NCBI RefSeq assembly: GCF_029953635.1
Contig: NZ_CP124543.1
Location: 372,001-436,000 of the forward strand
From: Halotia branconii CENA392
GTDB lineage: Bacteria; Cyanobacteriota; Cyanobacteriia; Cyanobacteriales; Nostocaceae
Direction of reading: 5' to 3'
DNA: 64,000 nucleotides
Shown here piece by piece: positions 7,948-17,120 of the stretch. The translations under genes were made by a program, and so were the position numbers. How positions within the stretch are numbered: the stretch's first letter is position 1; every line of letters starts with the position of its first letter. Below the pieces are notes generated by a model, which did not search any database, was not told where the DNA came from, and was given only the letters and a program-made list of their open reading frames with translations.

Positions 7948-9660
7948 ATGAAACCTAATTGCATGAATCTAATAGGAGATTGGAATCCTCAACTGTTGCG
8001 GGAATTAAAAGGGCGACTAAAATCCCGCAATCTCATATTAGCCACTGCTATCTCACTGCTGGGTCAATTTGTGGTTTTCATGTATTTTCAAACCCAGTTA
8101 CCAACCAAAAATAATCTTTTATATAGTTACTCCCACAGATATTGCACCGGCAAATCCCTATATAACGCTAAAGAATGTCTAGGTGATGAATTTGGCAATG
8201 TTATTATCAACTGGCAATTATGGTCTTTGGATACATTTACGTTGCTGAGTCTTATTGGCTGTTTTACGCTTTTAGTTGCCGGAACTTATCTACTCATCAG
8301 CGATTTAGCTAACGAAGAAAGGCGTGATACACTCAATTTTATTCGCCTTAGCCCCCAATCACCCCAGAGTATTTTATGGGGAAAAATGTTAGGTGTGCCT
8401 ATATTATTGTATGCTGCGGTATTGTTAGCAGTTCCCTTGCATTTGTGGTTAGGGTTAGCAGCCAATATTCCCCTGACGATGATTTTAATTTTCTACGCGA
8501 TCGCGATCGCTGCTAGTATTTTTTACTATAGTGGAGCATTATTATTTGGCTTAGTCGGTTCTTGGTTAGGGGGTTTCCAAGCTTGGTTGGGAAGCGGCGC
8601 AGTTTTAGGCTTTCTCATGTTTACTAAGCAAGCAATGGCTCCAGAAGCATCATCTGATACTCCGTTTGTTGTATTAAGGTTGATGAACCCTTATTACTTA
8701 ATTCCCCATCCTGACGTTAGTTCTATATTTTCTTCAGATAACCTCAACTTTATTAACTTTCATTGGTTTGGTATACCATTAGGAACTAGTTTTCTAACTA
8801 CAGTTTGTTTTGCTATTTTGATTGACTTCATAGGCGCATACTTTATCTGGCAATCTTTACAGCGTTGCTTTCGTGATCCTAACGCTACTATGTTGAGCAA
8901 AAAGCAAAGTTATTTATTAACTATTTGTTTTACAGGTATCACTTTAGGATGTGCGAATTGGCAAAAACTAGCTATAGGTAATTATTATAGTTCTTACGGC
9001 TCACGTACGATATTTGAGAATTTGGCGTGCTTATTTTTCTTAAACTTGTGGCTGTTTTTATATCTCATCGCTGCACTCAATCCTCATCGCCAAACATTAC
9101 AAGATTGGGCACGTTACAGACATACTTCTCAATATCAAGGACAGTATCATAGCAAGTTAATCAAGGATTTAATTTGGGGTGAGAAAAGCCCAGGAACTCT
9201 GGCGATCGCAATTAATGCCATGATTGCTATTATCTGTTTAAGTGTGTTTATTTTAATTTCTGGAGTCAACATAGGTGATAAAACCAATGCTTTTGTATCT
9301 CTATTTTTCTGTGGTAGTTTAGCTGTAATCTATGCAGTTATTGCTCAACTACTATTGTTAATGAAAAATCAGCATCGCCTATTGTGGGCTACTGGTGCAG
9401 TTGGTGCGGTAATTGTATTACCAGTAATCATTTTAGGTATGTTGTTTTCTAATCCCGGAAACAACTCTTTTCTGTGGCTGTTTTCGGTAGCTGCACCAAT
9501 TATTACTTTATATCCTTCAGGAGAACACATATCAACAATGGCTCCTTTTTTAGCAATTCTTGGTCACTGTAGTATTTTAAGTTTATTGGTATTTCAACTA
9601 ACGCGTAAACTGAGAAAAGTCGGAGAGTCAGCAACAAAAGCATTGCTGGTAGGAAATTAG
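7948..9660 (+). CDS. ABC-2 type permease, second of a tandem pair
   Basis: About 570 residues, paralogue of the preceding gene: same N-terminus (GDWNPQLLRELKGRLKS), same 'TLNFIRLSPQSPQS' block, same end 'GESATKALL.G'. It lacks most of the long coiled-coil-like loop of the first copy. Start chosen at ATG 7948 (AAGAGAG at 7933-7939 is a fair ribosome site); a GTG at 7939 is possible. The two permeases probably form a heterodimer with the ATPase at 4993. Its last codons and stop lie in a 26-bp sequence repeated at 11054. Confidence 0.85.
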   Translation: MKPNCMNLIGDWNPQLLRELKGRLKSRNLILATAISLLGQFVVFMYFQTQLPTKNNLLYSYSHRYCTGKSLYNAKECLGDEFGNVIINWQLWSLDTFTLLSLIGCFTLLVAGTYLLISDLANEERRDTLNFIRLSPQSPQSILWGKMLGVPILLYAAVLLAVPLHLWLGLAANIPLTMILIFYAIAIAASIFYYSGALLFGLVGSWLGGFQAWLGSGAVLGFLMFTKQAMAPEASSDTPFVVLRLMNPYYLIPHPDVSSIFSSDNLNFINFHWFGIPLGTSFLTTVCFAILIDFIGAYFIWQSLQRCFRDPNATMLSKKQSYLLTICFTGITLGCANWQKLAIGNYYSSYGSRTIFENLACLFFLNLWLFLYLIAALNPHRQTLQDWARYRHTSQYQGQYHSKLIKDLIWGEKSPGTLAIAINAMIAIICLSVFILISGVNIGDKTNAFVSLFFCGSLAVIYAVIAQLLLLMKNQHRLLWATGAVGAVIVLPVIILGMLFSNPGNNSFLWLFSVAAPIITLYPSGEHISTMAPFLAILGHCSILSLLVFQLTRKLRKVGESATKALLVGN

Positions 9661-9671
9661 GAAAACCTATA
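9646..9671. repeat. 26-bp direct repeat, left copy (att-like)
   Basis: Begins CTGGTAGGAAATTAGG and includes the final codons and TAG of the second permease gene. It matches 11054-11079 at 25 of 26 positions. The pair brackets two toxin-antitoxin modules. Confidence 0.75.
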
Positions 9672-9856
9672 GACTTTTCTGCATGAGTTAAATTTTCTGC
9701 TATTCGTTGAGAATTATAAGCACCAAAATATAACTCGGCAACAGTGATGTTACAAATATAAAGTTGCTCCCATCATATTTGTTGAATTTTATCCCTAACT
9801 GAATTAATGTTCTTAATCCAGTAAATGCAAGTGTCAGTATCTAATAAATAAGTCAT
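9661..9856 (-). pseudogene. VapC/PIN toxin remnant with in-frame TGA and missing 3' half
   Basis: ATG at 9856 overlaps the stop of the upstream antitoxin gene (ATGA), the usual vapBC coupling. Translation starts MTYLLDTDTCIYWIKN, the PIN N-terminus with its first acidic residues. At codon 28 (9773-9775) there is TGA where family members have a sense codon; the same frame then continues with 'LYICNITVAELYFGAYNSQRIAEN', a normal PIN continuation. The frame ends near 9661 at the left 26-bp repeat, so the C-terminal half with the remaining catalytic acids is absent. Non-functional by both criteria. Confidence 0.8.
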
Positions 9857-10212
9857 AAGCTAATATCATAGTTAGAAATAGTCCGGCTATCATAAATTTC
9901 TTTGACTATTTCTTCTGCGGTGCGTTCATCTTCCCAAGCACCATGTTTTTCTATAAATGCGTCTAGTGGGTGTGGTTTTGGCTTTTGGCTAGATGAGAAA
10001 AATATCTCATTCGCTATGAGTTGATTTGCTTGTGGTATTCCTAATTTTTGGGTTTCTTCTTTTGCTGTCACCATTACTTGCATTAATGTAATAGCTTGAC
10101 GCAAGACATCGCTTTTACTTGCACCTGTTTTTTCTGCAAGTTCTTCGAGGATTTGATTTAGTTCAGGCGATAAATCTAAGGTTAGGTTGACTTTTCGAGG
10201 TGTATCAGTCAT
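9853..10212 (-). CDS. Ribbon-helix-helix antitoxin-like protein
   Basis: A 119-residue protein with an N-terminal RHH/CopG-type DNA-binding domain (about 8-50: 'KVNLTLDLSPELNQILEEL' then 'TGASKSDVLRQAI'). The C-terminal half, 'LDAFIEKHGAWEDERTAEEI', looks like a toxin-binding tail. It overlaps by 4 bases (ATGA) with the broken vapC at 9856, so it is the antitoxin and probable autorepressor of that pair. The reading frame is intact although its toxin is destroyed. Confidence 0.8.
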   Translation of the reverse strand: MTDTPRKVNLTLDLSPELNQILEELAEKTGASKSDVLRQAITLMQVMVTAKEETQKLGIPQANQLIANEIFFSSSQKPKPHPLDAFIEKHGAWEDERTAEEIVKEIYDSRTISNYDISL

Positions 10213-10245
10213 AGTTCTATTTTTCTATCATTGCTTATTTACATC

Positions 10246-10626
10246 CTAATTTAGCTGATTATGCTGCATATCTTCTGAGTAAATGATAAAACATTCACTT
10301 AACAACGCTGTAGATATAATCAAACTATCCCAATAAGAGTAGTGATATTTAGCGTAAATTTATAAGGCTTGTATAACTTCTGTTGCGTTAATTGCCTGAA
10401 TTGGAAAGGTATTAACTATATCTAATATAATCGTGGTTGCATCTGTTGTAGATGTAAATTTTTTTCTAGTTAAAACATGAAATAACTCACCTAATACCTG
10501 AGTGCTAACTAGCAAAGATGAATAACTATTTTTAATAATTTCTGCAACTTGTTGGGATTTTTCGGGCGGATTTTTAGCATAGAGATAAATCCACAGGTTA
10601 GTATCGAGAAAAATTTTATCTTTCAT
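10246..10626 (-). pseudogene. PIN-domain (VapC-like) toxin with one in-frame TAA
   Basis: Starts MKDKIFLDTNLWIYLYAKN with the first PIN aspartate, followed by 'STQVLGELFHVL' (conserved Glu). After 88 codons TAA stands at 10360-10362. Reading on in the same frame gives 'YHYSYWDSLIISTALLSEC' and 'IIYSEDMQ', exactly the PIN C-terminal half with the third and fourth acidic residues, ending at TAG 10246-10248. Length with the stop ignored is 126 residues, normal for the family. A single substitution explains the interruption. The gene overlaps its antitoxin by 11 bases. Confidence 0.85.
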
Positions 10627-10852
10627 AAATTTCGTCTCGATTAAATTTGTAATCTGCGGGGAGTTGGAAAGAGTAGTTATTAACTTGTGCTAAAAATTGT
10701 TGTATTTTGGATTCTTCAGAATCTATTGCTTGAGTGTATTCGCTGGGTTCGATAATCATAATTTTTATGGTTTTACCTTCTAATTCAGAACTTAGTTTTT
10801 CATTCAAAATAAGTTCGCCATTAGTACAAGTTGCCTGGATAATTTGCAGCAT
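10616..10852 (-). CDS. AF2212-like antitoxin partner of the broken PIN toxin
   Basis: A 78-residue protein beginning MLQIIQATCTNGELILNEKL and continuing 'LEGKTIKIMIIEPSE', the beta-rich pattern of AF2212/DUF104-type antitoxins, with a polar C-terminal tail (FNRDEIYER) likely to bind the toxin. It overlaps the PIN gene by 11 bases. The frame is complete. Family assignment rests on pattern, not on a search. Confidence 0.72.
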   Translation of the reverse strand: MLQIIQATCTNGELILNEKLSSELEGKTIKIMIIEPSEYTQAIDSEESKIQQFLAQVNNYSFQLPADYKFNRDEIYER

Positions 10853-11424
10853 TATGAATAACCTTAAACCCTAAATTGAGTAAATTTTTTGTGATTGTCT
10901 TATTATAACTAAAGCGATGATGGTAGAGTGGGCGAGGCGCACCGGATAATCTGGTAAATATGATGATTTCCGTTTGCAAGCTCAGCCACTATTTACAGTT
11001 AGGTTATTGGTTTGGTGGGTTACGCTGTCGCTAAGCCACCCTACAGACTACTTCTGGTAGGAAATTAGGAAAATCTATAAATATCAGCACTATGGGGGAG
11101 GTTGAATTTGTCACATTAGATGAGGAAACTGTGGCAATTGTTTCATTCTACAGCATACAAGTACATCCAATCGGTAGAAGAGAAATTGCGCGATCGCGGA
11201 TGATGAATTAATGTGAACAGTGCGATCGTACTCCTAAACTAAAGCCTTGATCGCCTAACGACTGAAGTTGCGGCTATACAAACAAAATCGGTCTTCACAG
11301 GTTTCAAAACGTTGAAATCACTGAAAGTATTGAAATCACTGAAAGTAAAGTTTGTTTATGTGCGTGGCTATCAGGAATATTTGAGAAAGTGGATTTAATT
11401 TAAAAAACTAAAAAATAAAGTCTT
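10853..11424. other. Gene-poor stretch with a doubtful 39-codon ORF and an 18-bp tandem duplication
   Basis: Contains a repeat-like 'GGTGGGTTACGCTGTCGC' near 11016, the right 26-bp direct repeat (11054-11079), an ORF at 11092-11211 (39 aa, beginning MGEVEFVTLDEETVAIV) that might be a small gene or a fragment, and two tandem copies of TTGAAATCACTGAAAGTA at 11312-11347. No RNA gene recognised. Confidence 0.45.
11054..11079. repeat. 26-bp direct repeat, right copy (att-like)
   Basis: Same orientation as 9646-9671, differing at one position. Together they enclose 1.4 kb with both broken toxin-antitoxin modules. No integrase or transposase lies between them. Confidence 0.75.
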
Positions 11425-12873
11425 CTATTTACTTCCAATGGTCAAAGGATCAATTCCCAATGGAGAAAAATCTGAAAATCCATCAGAAAACATCTTTTCT
11501 AACTTATTTGAAGCATCAGGTAGACGTATTCTAAAAGTATCAATATTTTTTATTCCAAGAGGACTTAATAATTTTTCAGCATATTTAATGTGAGATGCTT
11601 CCAACAAGTATCTTGGTACTTTTTGCATATATACCTTACTCCAAGGTATCCATTTATTCCACTGGCTTGCTGCTGGAGCCATAAATTCCGATCTTAAAAA
11701 TAAAAAGCAATCAGCATCCATAAATTCCTGAATTGGGATAACTTTTGCAAGCTCTCCTTGCGTATGACGTTCATTTAAAATATCTGCATGAATTGATATT
11801 CGGCTGAGGCGCAGGCGTTCTTTATGATAATTTAATAATTTAACATGTTTAGAGACATAGATGAATGATACTAAACCTTGTTCTTTAGATATTTGATGAT
11901 TTTCAACATAGATTTCTTCTTCTAATAAATCTGCAATTAGTTGCCAACGATTTTCTCTAATTAGAAACGAGAAAAAAGTTACAAAAAGTTCATGACCTAT
12001 AAATTTATAAAAATCAAAATCAATATTTTTATAGTTACCGAAGAAAGTACGCGGCATATTGTAACGTTCTAGAATAAGTTCAAACTGTTTGTATATTTCA
12101 CTAGCAGCATCATAATTATTCATAGTTGCGATTACTTCCGCAATCTGAGCAAACTGTATAACTAAGTCTGTTGTTTGCTCAATTGACTGCATTAGCAACT
12201 CATCAGGGAAACCTCCTTTTGTAAAAGCTGGCTTGAGTGCGTCAAGTTCATCCCTTAACCATGTCATGAACCGACGAACTAAAGGTATTTGATTAGGCTG
12301 ATAATTTTCAACAGCAATTCTTGCCTGTTCACCTATACTTAATGGTTGAACAATTTCCCCAGTAGTTTGCAAATCAAGTCCTTCCAAAATACTCCGAAGT
12401 GCTGCTGTCAATGTTCTTTCGAGTTTCTTTCGCTCTGTAGCACGATCCTCACTTTCTTGAAGCATGTGGTAAGTGATAACTCGTCTCATCCGCAGATCAA
12501 AAGGTAATTCTTCTGGCTTACCAAAAGCTGAATTCATCACCATGACAATGTTGTCCCATCCGAGAGTTTTGATTGCATATCCAAGTTCAATCAAGACGTT
12601 AGGGTTTGGAGTAGGACGAGACGAAGTATTTTGGTTAATAATTGAGATATCACATACAAAAACCTGAGCCTGTTCAATTTTGCCAAAGATTGTATAGGCA
12701 ATATCAGGAGAGCCGGGTACATTAATTGTGTCTCGGTCTATAACTGGCTCTACTTCTATAGAATCATCATTGCGGATAGATTTGGCAGCATCTTCAAGAG
12801 CTTTTTCAATAAATCCACGATTCGTAGCATTCGGTAAGTCTGACTGCCAAGAATAGAATATTTTGCAGTGCAT
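11425..12873 (-). CDS. TIR-like nucleotide-binding domain protein, candidate defence effector
   Basis: A 482-residue protein starting MHCKIFYSWQSDLPNATNRG. The N-terminal 170 residues follow the TIR/TIR-like layout: first strand 'KIFYSWQSD', 'VPGSPDIAYTIFGKI', the strand 'AQVFVCDISIIN', and 'NPNVLIELGYAIKTLGW' whose Glu sits where TIR NADases keep their catalytic Glu. The remaining 310 residues are mainly helical, without a family I recognise, and may be the sensing or oligomerisation part. Such proteins occur as single-gene or effector components in bacterial anti-phage systems. It is alone, leftward, next to the toxin-antitoxin patch, with about 550 bases of non-coding DNA downstream. TIR-like fold is a pattern-based call; the defence role is inferred from family and context. 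Confidence 0.75.
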   Translation of the reverse strand: MHCKIFYSWQSDLPNATNRGFIEKALEDAAKSIRNDDSIEVEPVIDRDTINVPGSPDIAYTIFGKIEQAQVFVCDISIINQNTSSRPTPNPNVLIELGYAIKTLGWDNIVMVMNSAFGKPEELPFDLRMRRVITYHMLQESEDRATERKKLERTLTAALRSILEGLDLQTTGEIVQPLSIGEQARIAVENYQPNQIPLVRRFMTWLRDELDALKPAFTKGGFPDELLMQSIEQTTDLVIQFAQIAEVIATMNNYDAASEIYKQFELILERYNMPRTFFGNYKNIDFDFYKFIGHELFVTFFSFLIRENRWQLIADLLEEEIYVENHQISKEQGLVSFIYVSKHVKLLNYHKERLRLSRISIHADILNERHTQGELAKVIPIQEFMDADCFLFLRSEFMAPAASQWNKWIPWSKVYMQKVPRYLLEASHIKYAEKLLSPLGIKNIDTFRIRLPDASNKLEKMFSDGFSDFSPLGIDPLTIGSK

Positions 12874-13337
12874 AATTTAGTATGTATATTAATCCCCATC
12901 CTGGAAAACACTGAGGTAGGGGTATCACATTACATTATATCTATACTAAATTTAATGTACTCACCTGATCGCACTTTTCCTCAAGTCTCCATATTTACCA
13001 CGCTTCCAGATAAAAATATCACCCTTCGTCCTAGCTTAAAAATCAAGTTTTGTGACCTGTAAACTAAGTTTCTGACTCGTAAACTAACTTTTGCAACTCC
13101 AAAACCAGCTTTTGTCAAAGAATTTCAGCAAATCTACTCCCATTTTTCCTGTCTGCTAAGTTCTCTTCAATAAAAAAACGCAAATATACGCATTCCGGCG
13201 CTATTTCAGCGTTTCTATACGTATAAATGCGATAAAAGTAGAAACAATTCCAGTTTTATTTAATGGGCGTTGCTGAATCTAGGGATGAAAAGCAAAGGAA
13301 AATTCAATAAAATCATCCCGCATTTATGCAACATCAT
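12874..13337. other. Gene-free region with a small terminal-inverted-repeat remnant
   Basis: No convincing gene. GTAAACTAA-type short repeats occur at 13050-13090. The last part (13265-13332) is a 68-bp inverted-repeat element described separately. The promoter for the TIR-like gene should lie at the left end. Confidence 0.5.
13265..13332. mobile_element. Short MITE-like remnant with GTTGC...GGGATGA ends
   Basis: The left end GTTGCTGAATCTAGGGATGA and the complement of the right end GTTGCATAAATGCGGGATGA share both terminal blocks. Only about 25 bases lie between, so it is a solo-IR remnant or miniature element next to the 3' end of the transketolase-family gene. Confidence 0.55.
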
Positions 13338-15551
13338 TTAATGCACTAATGCGATCGCGCGCTTAGTCAATGCCTCCGCAGTCAATCCATTAAACGCCAT
13401 CAACTCACCTGCACTGGCTGTAGTTTCCCCACGCTTCCAAGCGAAGGTATCCCGCTTGCAGTTACTACGTAACATAATTGGTTCCAGCATCGCCGCAGCA
13501 CCGCCAGTCACACCAATTAATGCATGACCATGAAATAATTCGGCAAATTTGGCATTATCCATAAAATCGCCATCAGCTTGAGAACAAGTATCCCATGCAG
13601 TATCATCAGGACGATATAAACGGCGGGGATTAATAACAGAAACTATCTTGACACCAATACCTTCAGTTTCTAAAAAAGCAGCCGCTTCAAATACTGGCAT
13701 TAATGTCATATCACCAATTACTGCAAATACAACTTGCTGATCTCCAGCCACTTCTTGTAATAAAACTGCACCATCACGCAATCCTTTACGAGTTTGTTCT
13801 AAGGTAGTACGAATTGGTAAAGGTGACTTACTTGCAGTAATTACAATTCCTTTATTTTTAGTTGTCAATGCCCAGTCATAACAGACTTGAATACTGTTAG
13901 CATCGGGAGGAAATAAGGGAAAGACATTGCCATTTCTCATTAATGAAGCAAAGTAAGCTTCAATTTCTGGTCTTTGGTGAGTCCAACCGTTACGTCCTTG
14001 TTCTAAAGCCCCAGCAGTAAATAAAGTAATTGTCGAAGGTGTAGGACGGCGTAATTCTGCCATTGCTTGAATTACAGTTTGCCAAATTGGTAAACCGTTA
14101 ACGGCAAAAGATTCGTAAGAACACCACAGAGTTCTCCCACCCATTAGCGCTAAACCAGCGGCTAAACCTGCACAAGCATCTTCACTCAACGGTTCGTAAA
14201 CTTGTCCACTGGGATCTTGATTATATAAGTCGTCAATTGTAGGGTGAATAACTTTGAGTGCTTGGTTGATGTTACCAATTCCCGATGCTTCGTTACCGTC
14301 GGCGTTGGTAACTAAGAAGTTACTATCTTTTTTACCTACAATTCCTACCAACCGTCCCATCGCTGTTGTCGAAACTTTAGGATCACCACCTACGGAATAT
14401 TCTTCTAAAGGCAATTCGCCTAACTCTGGTAATGGTAATTCAAATTCTGTAACCACAGTCTTCGCCGCAGGGCCACCGCCAGCGCGTTCTGCATTTGTGC
14501 GTACTAATTCCCAAGCTTCTAACGACAAAGCCCGTTCTTGTAAAGCTTTGATGATATGAGGAGCATCCAGCGTATCTTTAGGATAGAGGTTGTGAGATTT
14601 GGAACCTCGTGCGTGAACTCCTGCACCTTTGAGTTGTTTAATAACAAAAACAGTAAGTTTACCGTTAAGGGCAGAATGGGCTGCTTTATCTATACCAATA
14701 AGTACAGCTTTGGTGAAGGCTAGCCGCTGCTTAAAGGAAAAGGCGGTACTATCGACATAATCTCCTGGTTGATTTTGATCGTCAAAGTCTTTAGCATCCA
14801 CTAAGACGACTTCCGCAAAACCGTTACCTTGCCAGTATGCTTTCATCTGTTCATTAGTTTTCAGAGAAACCATACTGTGATGTTCTTGGCTGTAACCATT
14901 CCACACCAGCACTGGCAAGAAGTTAGTAGCTTCGGGATAAGCGGTGTTAAAGTGTGCCATTGAACTCACAATATAGGGTTCACCCAATCCACCATCGCCC
15001 ACAGTAAAGGGAAATAACTTATCTTTGTGTAGCAATGCAGCTGCCATTGCAAAGTGTTGTCCTTGTCCCAGTGGCCCCGCAGGTGCAAGAATGCCGGGTA
15101 TGTAACCAGAGAGATGTCCTAAAAGACCGTGCTTTTCACGGAAGCGATCGCGCAATTGTTGGACTGTTAAAATTCCCATATCCTCCAAGGAGCGATCAAG
15201 GAACATGGCACTATAAAATCCAGGGGCGTGGTGTCCGACTTCGGTAATAATATTCTTGTGTCCCAACATGACAAGAGATGCATAAGCTTCTGCTTGGCTG
15301 GCAAATCCGCCTGGATGTCCAGAGGCTTTACTACTAGTCACTTGTAATGTTAGGTAACGCAGGGCATCGGCCGCCAGCAAAGTTTGATACACAGCAGCAG
15401 GATCTGCGGCATCTGCGATCGCTATTTTGCCCGACTCTATAGCAGGTGTTGCACCATAAGTTGCAAAACTTGGTAACGCTTCACCAAAATATTGAATGCC
15501 TTGACAAAAATTAGGAAGCGCTGAGGATGCTTTTGAAGTCATTGCTGTCAT
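13338..15551 (-). CDS. Transketolase-family thiamine diphosphate enzyme
   Basis: A 737-residue protein. The N-terminal half has 'TSSKASGHPGGFASQAEAY' (substrate/TPP site His-Pro-Gly) and the TPP/Mg motif 'VGDGGLGEPYIVSSMAHFN'; the middle has the pyrimidine-binding domain ('EPLSEDACAGLAAGLALMGG'), and the C-terminus a transketolase-C domain ('GVKIVSVINPRRLYRP'). It is longer and clearly different from the canonical Calvin-cycle Tkt, so it is probably a paralogue of unknown substrate; phosphoketolase-like or pyruvate-dehydrogenase E1-like chemistry cannot be excluded. Start ATG 15551 (a second ATG is 4 codons in). It is single and leftward, divergent from the P450 gene. Confidence 0.8.
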   Translation of the reverse strand: MTAMTSKASSALPNFCQGIQYFGEALPSFATYGATPAIESGKIAIADAADPAAVYQTLLAADALRYLTLQVTSSKASGHPGGFASQAEAYASLVMLGHKNIITEVGHHAPGFYSAMFLDRSLEDMGILTVQQLRDRFREKHGLLGHLSGYIPGILAPAGPLGQGQHFAMAAALLHKDKLFPFTVGDGGLGEPYIVSSMAHFNTAYPEATNFLPVLVWNGYSQEHHSMVSLKTNEQMKAYWQGNGFAEVVLVDAKDFDDQNQPGDYVDSTAFSFKQRLAFTKAVLIGIDKAAHSALNGKLTVFVIKQLKGAGVHARGSKSHNLYPKDTLDAPHIIKALQERALSLEAWELVRTNAERAGGGPAAKTVVTEFELPLPELGELPLEEYSVGGDPKVSTTAMGRLVGIVGKKDSNFLVTNADGNEASGIGNINQALKVIHPTIDDLYNQDPSGQVYEPLSEDACAGLAAGLALMGGRTLWCSYESFAVNGLPIWQTVIQAMAELRRPTPSTITLFTAGALEQGRNGWTHQRPEIEAYFASLMRNGNVFPLFPPDANSIQVCYDWALTTKNKGIVITASKSPLPIRTTLEQTRKGLRDGAVLLQEVAGDQQVVFAVIGDMTLMPVFEAAAFLETEGIGVKIVSVINPRRLYRPDDTAWDTCSQADGDFMDNAKFAELFHGHALIGVTGGAAAMLEPIMLRSNCKRDTFAWKRGETTASAGELMAFNGLTAEALTKRAIALVH

Positions 15552-15747
15552 GCTGAGTACCTTGTAAGGACGACGAAAAACTGTAGATGCATGTTGAATT
15601 TAACAAAAATTTTACATCTTTCGTGTTGTAACGGTTTATTGCTTTTTTGCAACGTCAGCATAAGTAGCTTTAATAAAGTTAAAAGAAATTTAATTTTTTT
15701 ATCGAAGTTTCACTGGCAAAAAAGAATTAATTCAGCAAATCAAGTTT

Positions 15748-17118
15748 ATGAAACTACCAAATGGCCCCCAGTACCCAGCGCTAGTACAAAAGCTTCAATG
15801 GATCTTGAGTCCTATGTCTTTTATGGAAGCTTGCGCTCAGCGCTATGGCGACATCTTCACAATGCAATTGAATGAGCCTATGGTGTTTGTGAGCAATCCC
15901 CAAGCACTCCAGCAAATTTTGACTAGCGATACTAAAGAGTTTACAGCCCCCAGTGATCGCAACACTGCTTTTGAACCTATGCTAGGGAAAAATTCTCTGA
16001 TCACAATCAGTGGTGAAGTGCATCGGCGGCAAAGACAGTTATTGATGCCTCCGCTTCACGGTGACAGAATGCGAACTTATGGACAGGTAATTAATGATGT
16101 CACAGAGCAAGTAATTTCTCAGTGGCAAGTAGGCAAATCCTTCTGTGTACACTCTGCTATGCAGCTTATTACCATGCGCGTAATTATGCAAGCTGTATTT
16201 GGACTATATGAAGGCCTAAGGGCGCAAGAACTAGAGGAGATTTTAGCTGCCATGCTAAATGAAACTTCTCCTTGGAGGGTTATTCAACTTTATTTTCCTG
16301 CCCTACAAAAAGATTTTGGCCCAAAAAGTTCTTGGGGAAAATTTATACGTCGCCGAGAGCGAGTCCACCAACTGCTAAACGCAGAAATTCAAGAACGTCG
16401 AGACCAACCAGACTCATCCCGTACAGATATTCTCAGCTTACTCATGGCAGCCCGCGATGAAGCAGGCCGACCAATGACAGATGCAGAGTTGTGTGATGAA
16501 TTGATGACTTTGTTAGTAGCAGGTCACGAAACTACAGCCACTGCCCTAACTTGGGCATTGTACTGGATTCATAAATTTCCCTCAGTACGCGAAAAACTGG
16601 TGCAAGAACTAGATAGTTTAGGTGATCATCCAGACTGTAACAGTATTTTTAAAGCACCTTATCTCAATGCTGTTTACTGCGAGACCTTGCGAATATACCC
16701 AGTGGCTATGCTGACTTTTCCACGGGTAGTTAAAACACCCGTATCTCTTTGCGGTTATAAACTCGAACCAAACACAGTTGTCATGGGTTCCATATACTTA
16801 ACCCACCAAAGAGAGGATTTATATCCAGAGCCTCAACAGTTTAAACCAGAACGCTTTTTAGAACGTCAATTTTCTCCTTACGAATTTTTGCCTTTTGGGG
16901 GTGGTGTTAGACGTTGTATTGGTATGGCATTTGCCCAGTTTGAAATGAAAGTTGTACTGGCAAAAATTCTTACAAGTCAAGAATTGGCGCTAGTAGATGA
17001 TCGTGATATGCCACCGAAACGCCGTGGTTTAGTAACAGCCCCAGCGCGCCCTATCCAGATGGTTGTGAAAAGTCAGCGTGAGGCGAAGTCTCGTACTTTA
17101 GAAACAAGCACTAAGTAG
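15748..17118 (+). CDS. Cytochrome P450, CYP110-like (copy 1)
   Basis: 456 residues. Heme-binding loop 'FLPFGGGVRRCIGMAFAQFE' with the axial Cys, I-helix 'LLVAGHETTATALTWAL' with the oxygen-activation Thr, and ExxR 'YCETLRIYP' are all present. The pattern matches CYP110, a family confined largely to filamentous cyanobacteria and thought to hydroxylate fatty acids, alkanes or terpenoids. No N-terminal membrane anchor, so soluble. No redox partner gene is adjacent. A close relative is at 27468. Start ATG 15748; the 33-bp hairpin begins 2 nt after its stop codon. Confidence 0.93.
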   Translation: MKLPNGPQYPALVQKLQWILSPMSFMEACAQRYGDIFTMQLNEPMVFVSNPQALQQILTSDTKEFTAPSDRNTAFEPMLGKNSLITISGEVHRRQRQLLMPPLHGDRMRTYGQVINDVTEQVISQWQVGKSFCVHSAMQLITMRVIMQAVFGLYEGLRAQELEEILAAMLNETSPWRVIQLYFPALQKDFGPKSSWGKFIRRRERVHQLLNAEIQERRDQPDSSRTDILSLLMAARDEAGRPMTDAELCDELMTLLVAGHETTATALTWALYWIHKFPSVREKLVQELDSLGDHPDCNSIFKAPYLNAVYCETLRIYPVAMLTFPRVVKTPVSLCGYKLEPNTVVMGSIYLTHQREDLYPEPQQFKPERFLERQFSPYEFLPFGGGVRRCIGMAFAQFEMKVVLAKILTSQELALVDDRDMPPKRRGLVTAPARPIQMVVKSQREAKSRTLETSTK

Positions 17119-17120
17119 TT

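Noticed and set aside
12868..13062. 64-residue ORF opposite the TIR-like start
   Set aside because: Overlaps the promoter region of the leftward gene and shows no domain.
15591..15875. ORF overlapping the start of the first P450
   Set aside because: Out of frame with the P450, which has a clear ATG and conserved N-terminus at 15748.
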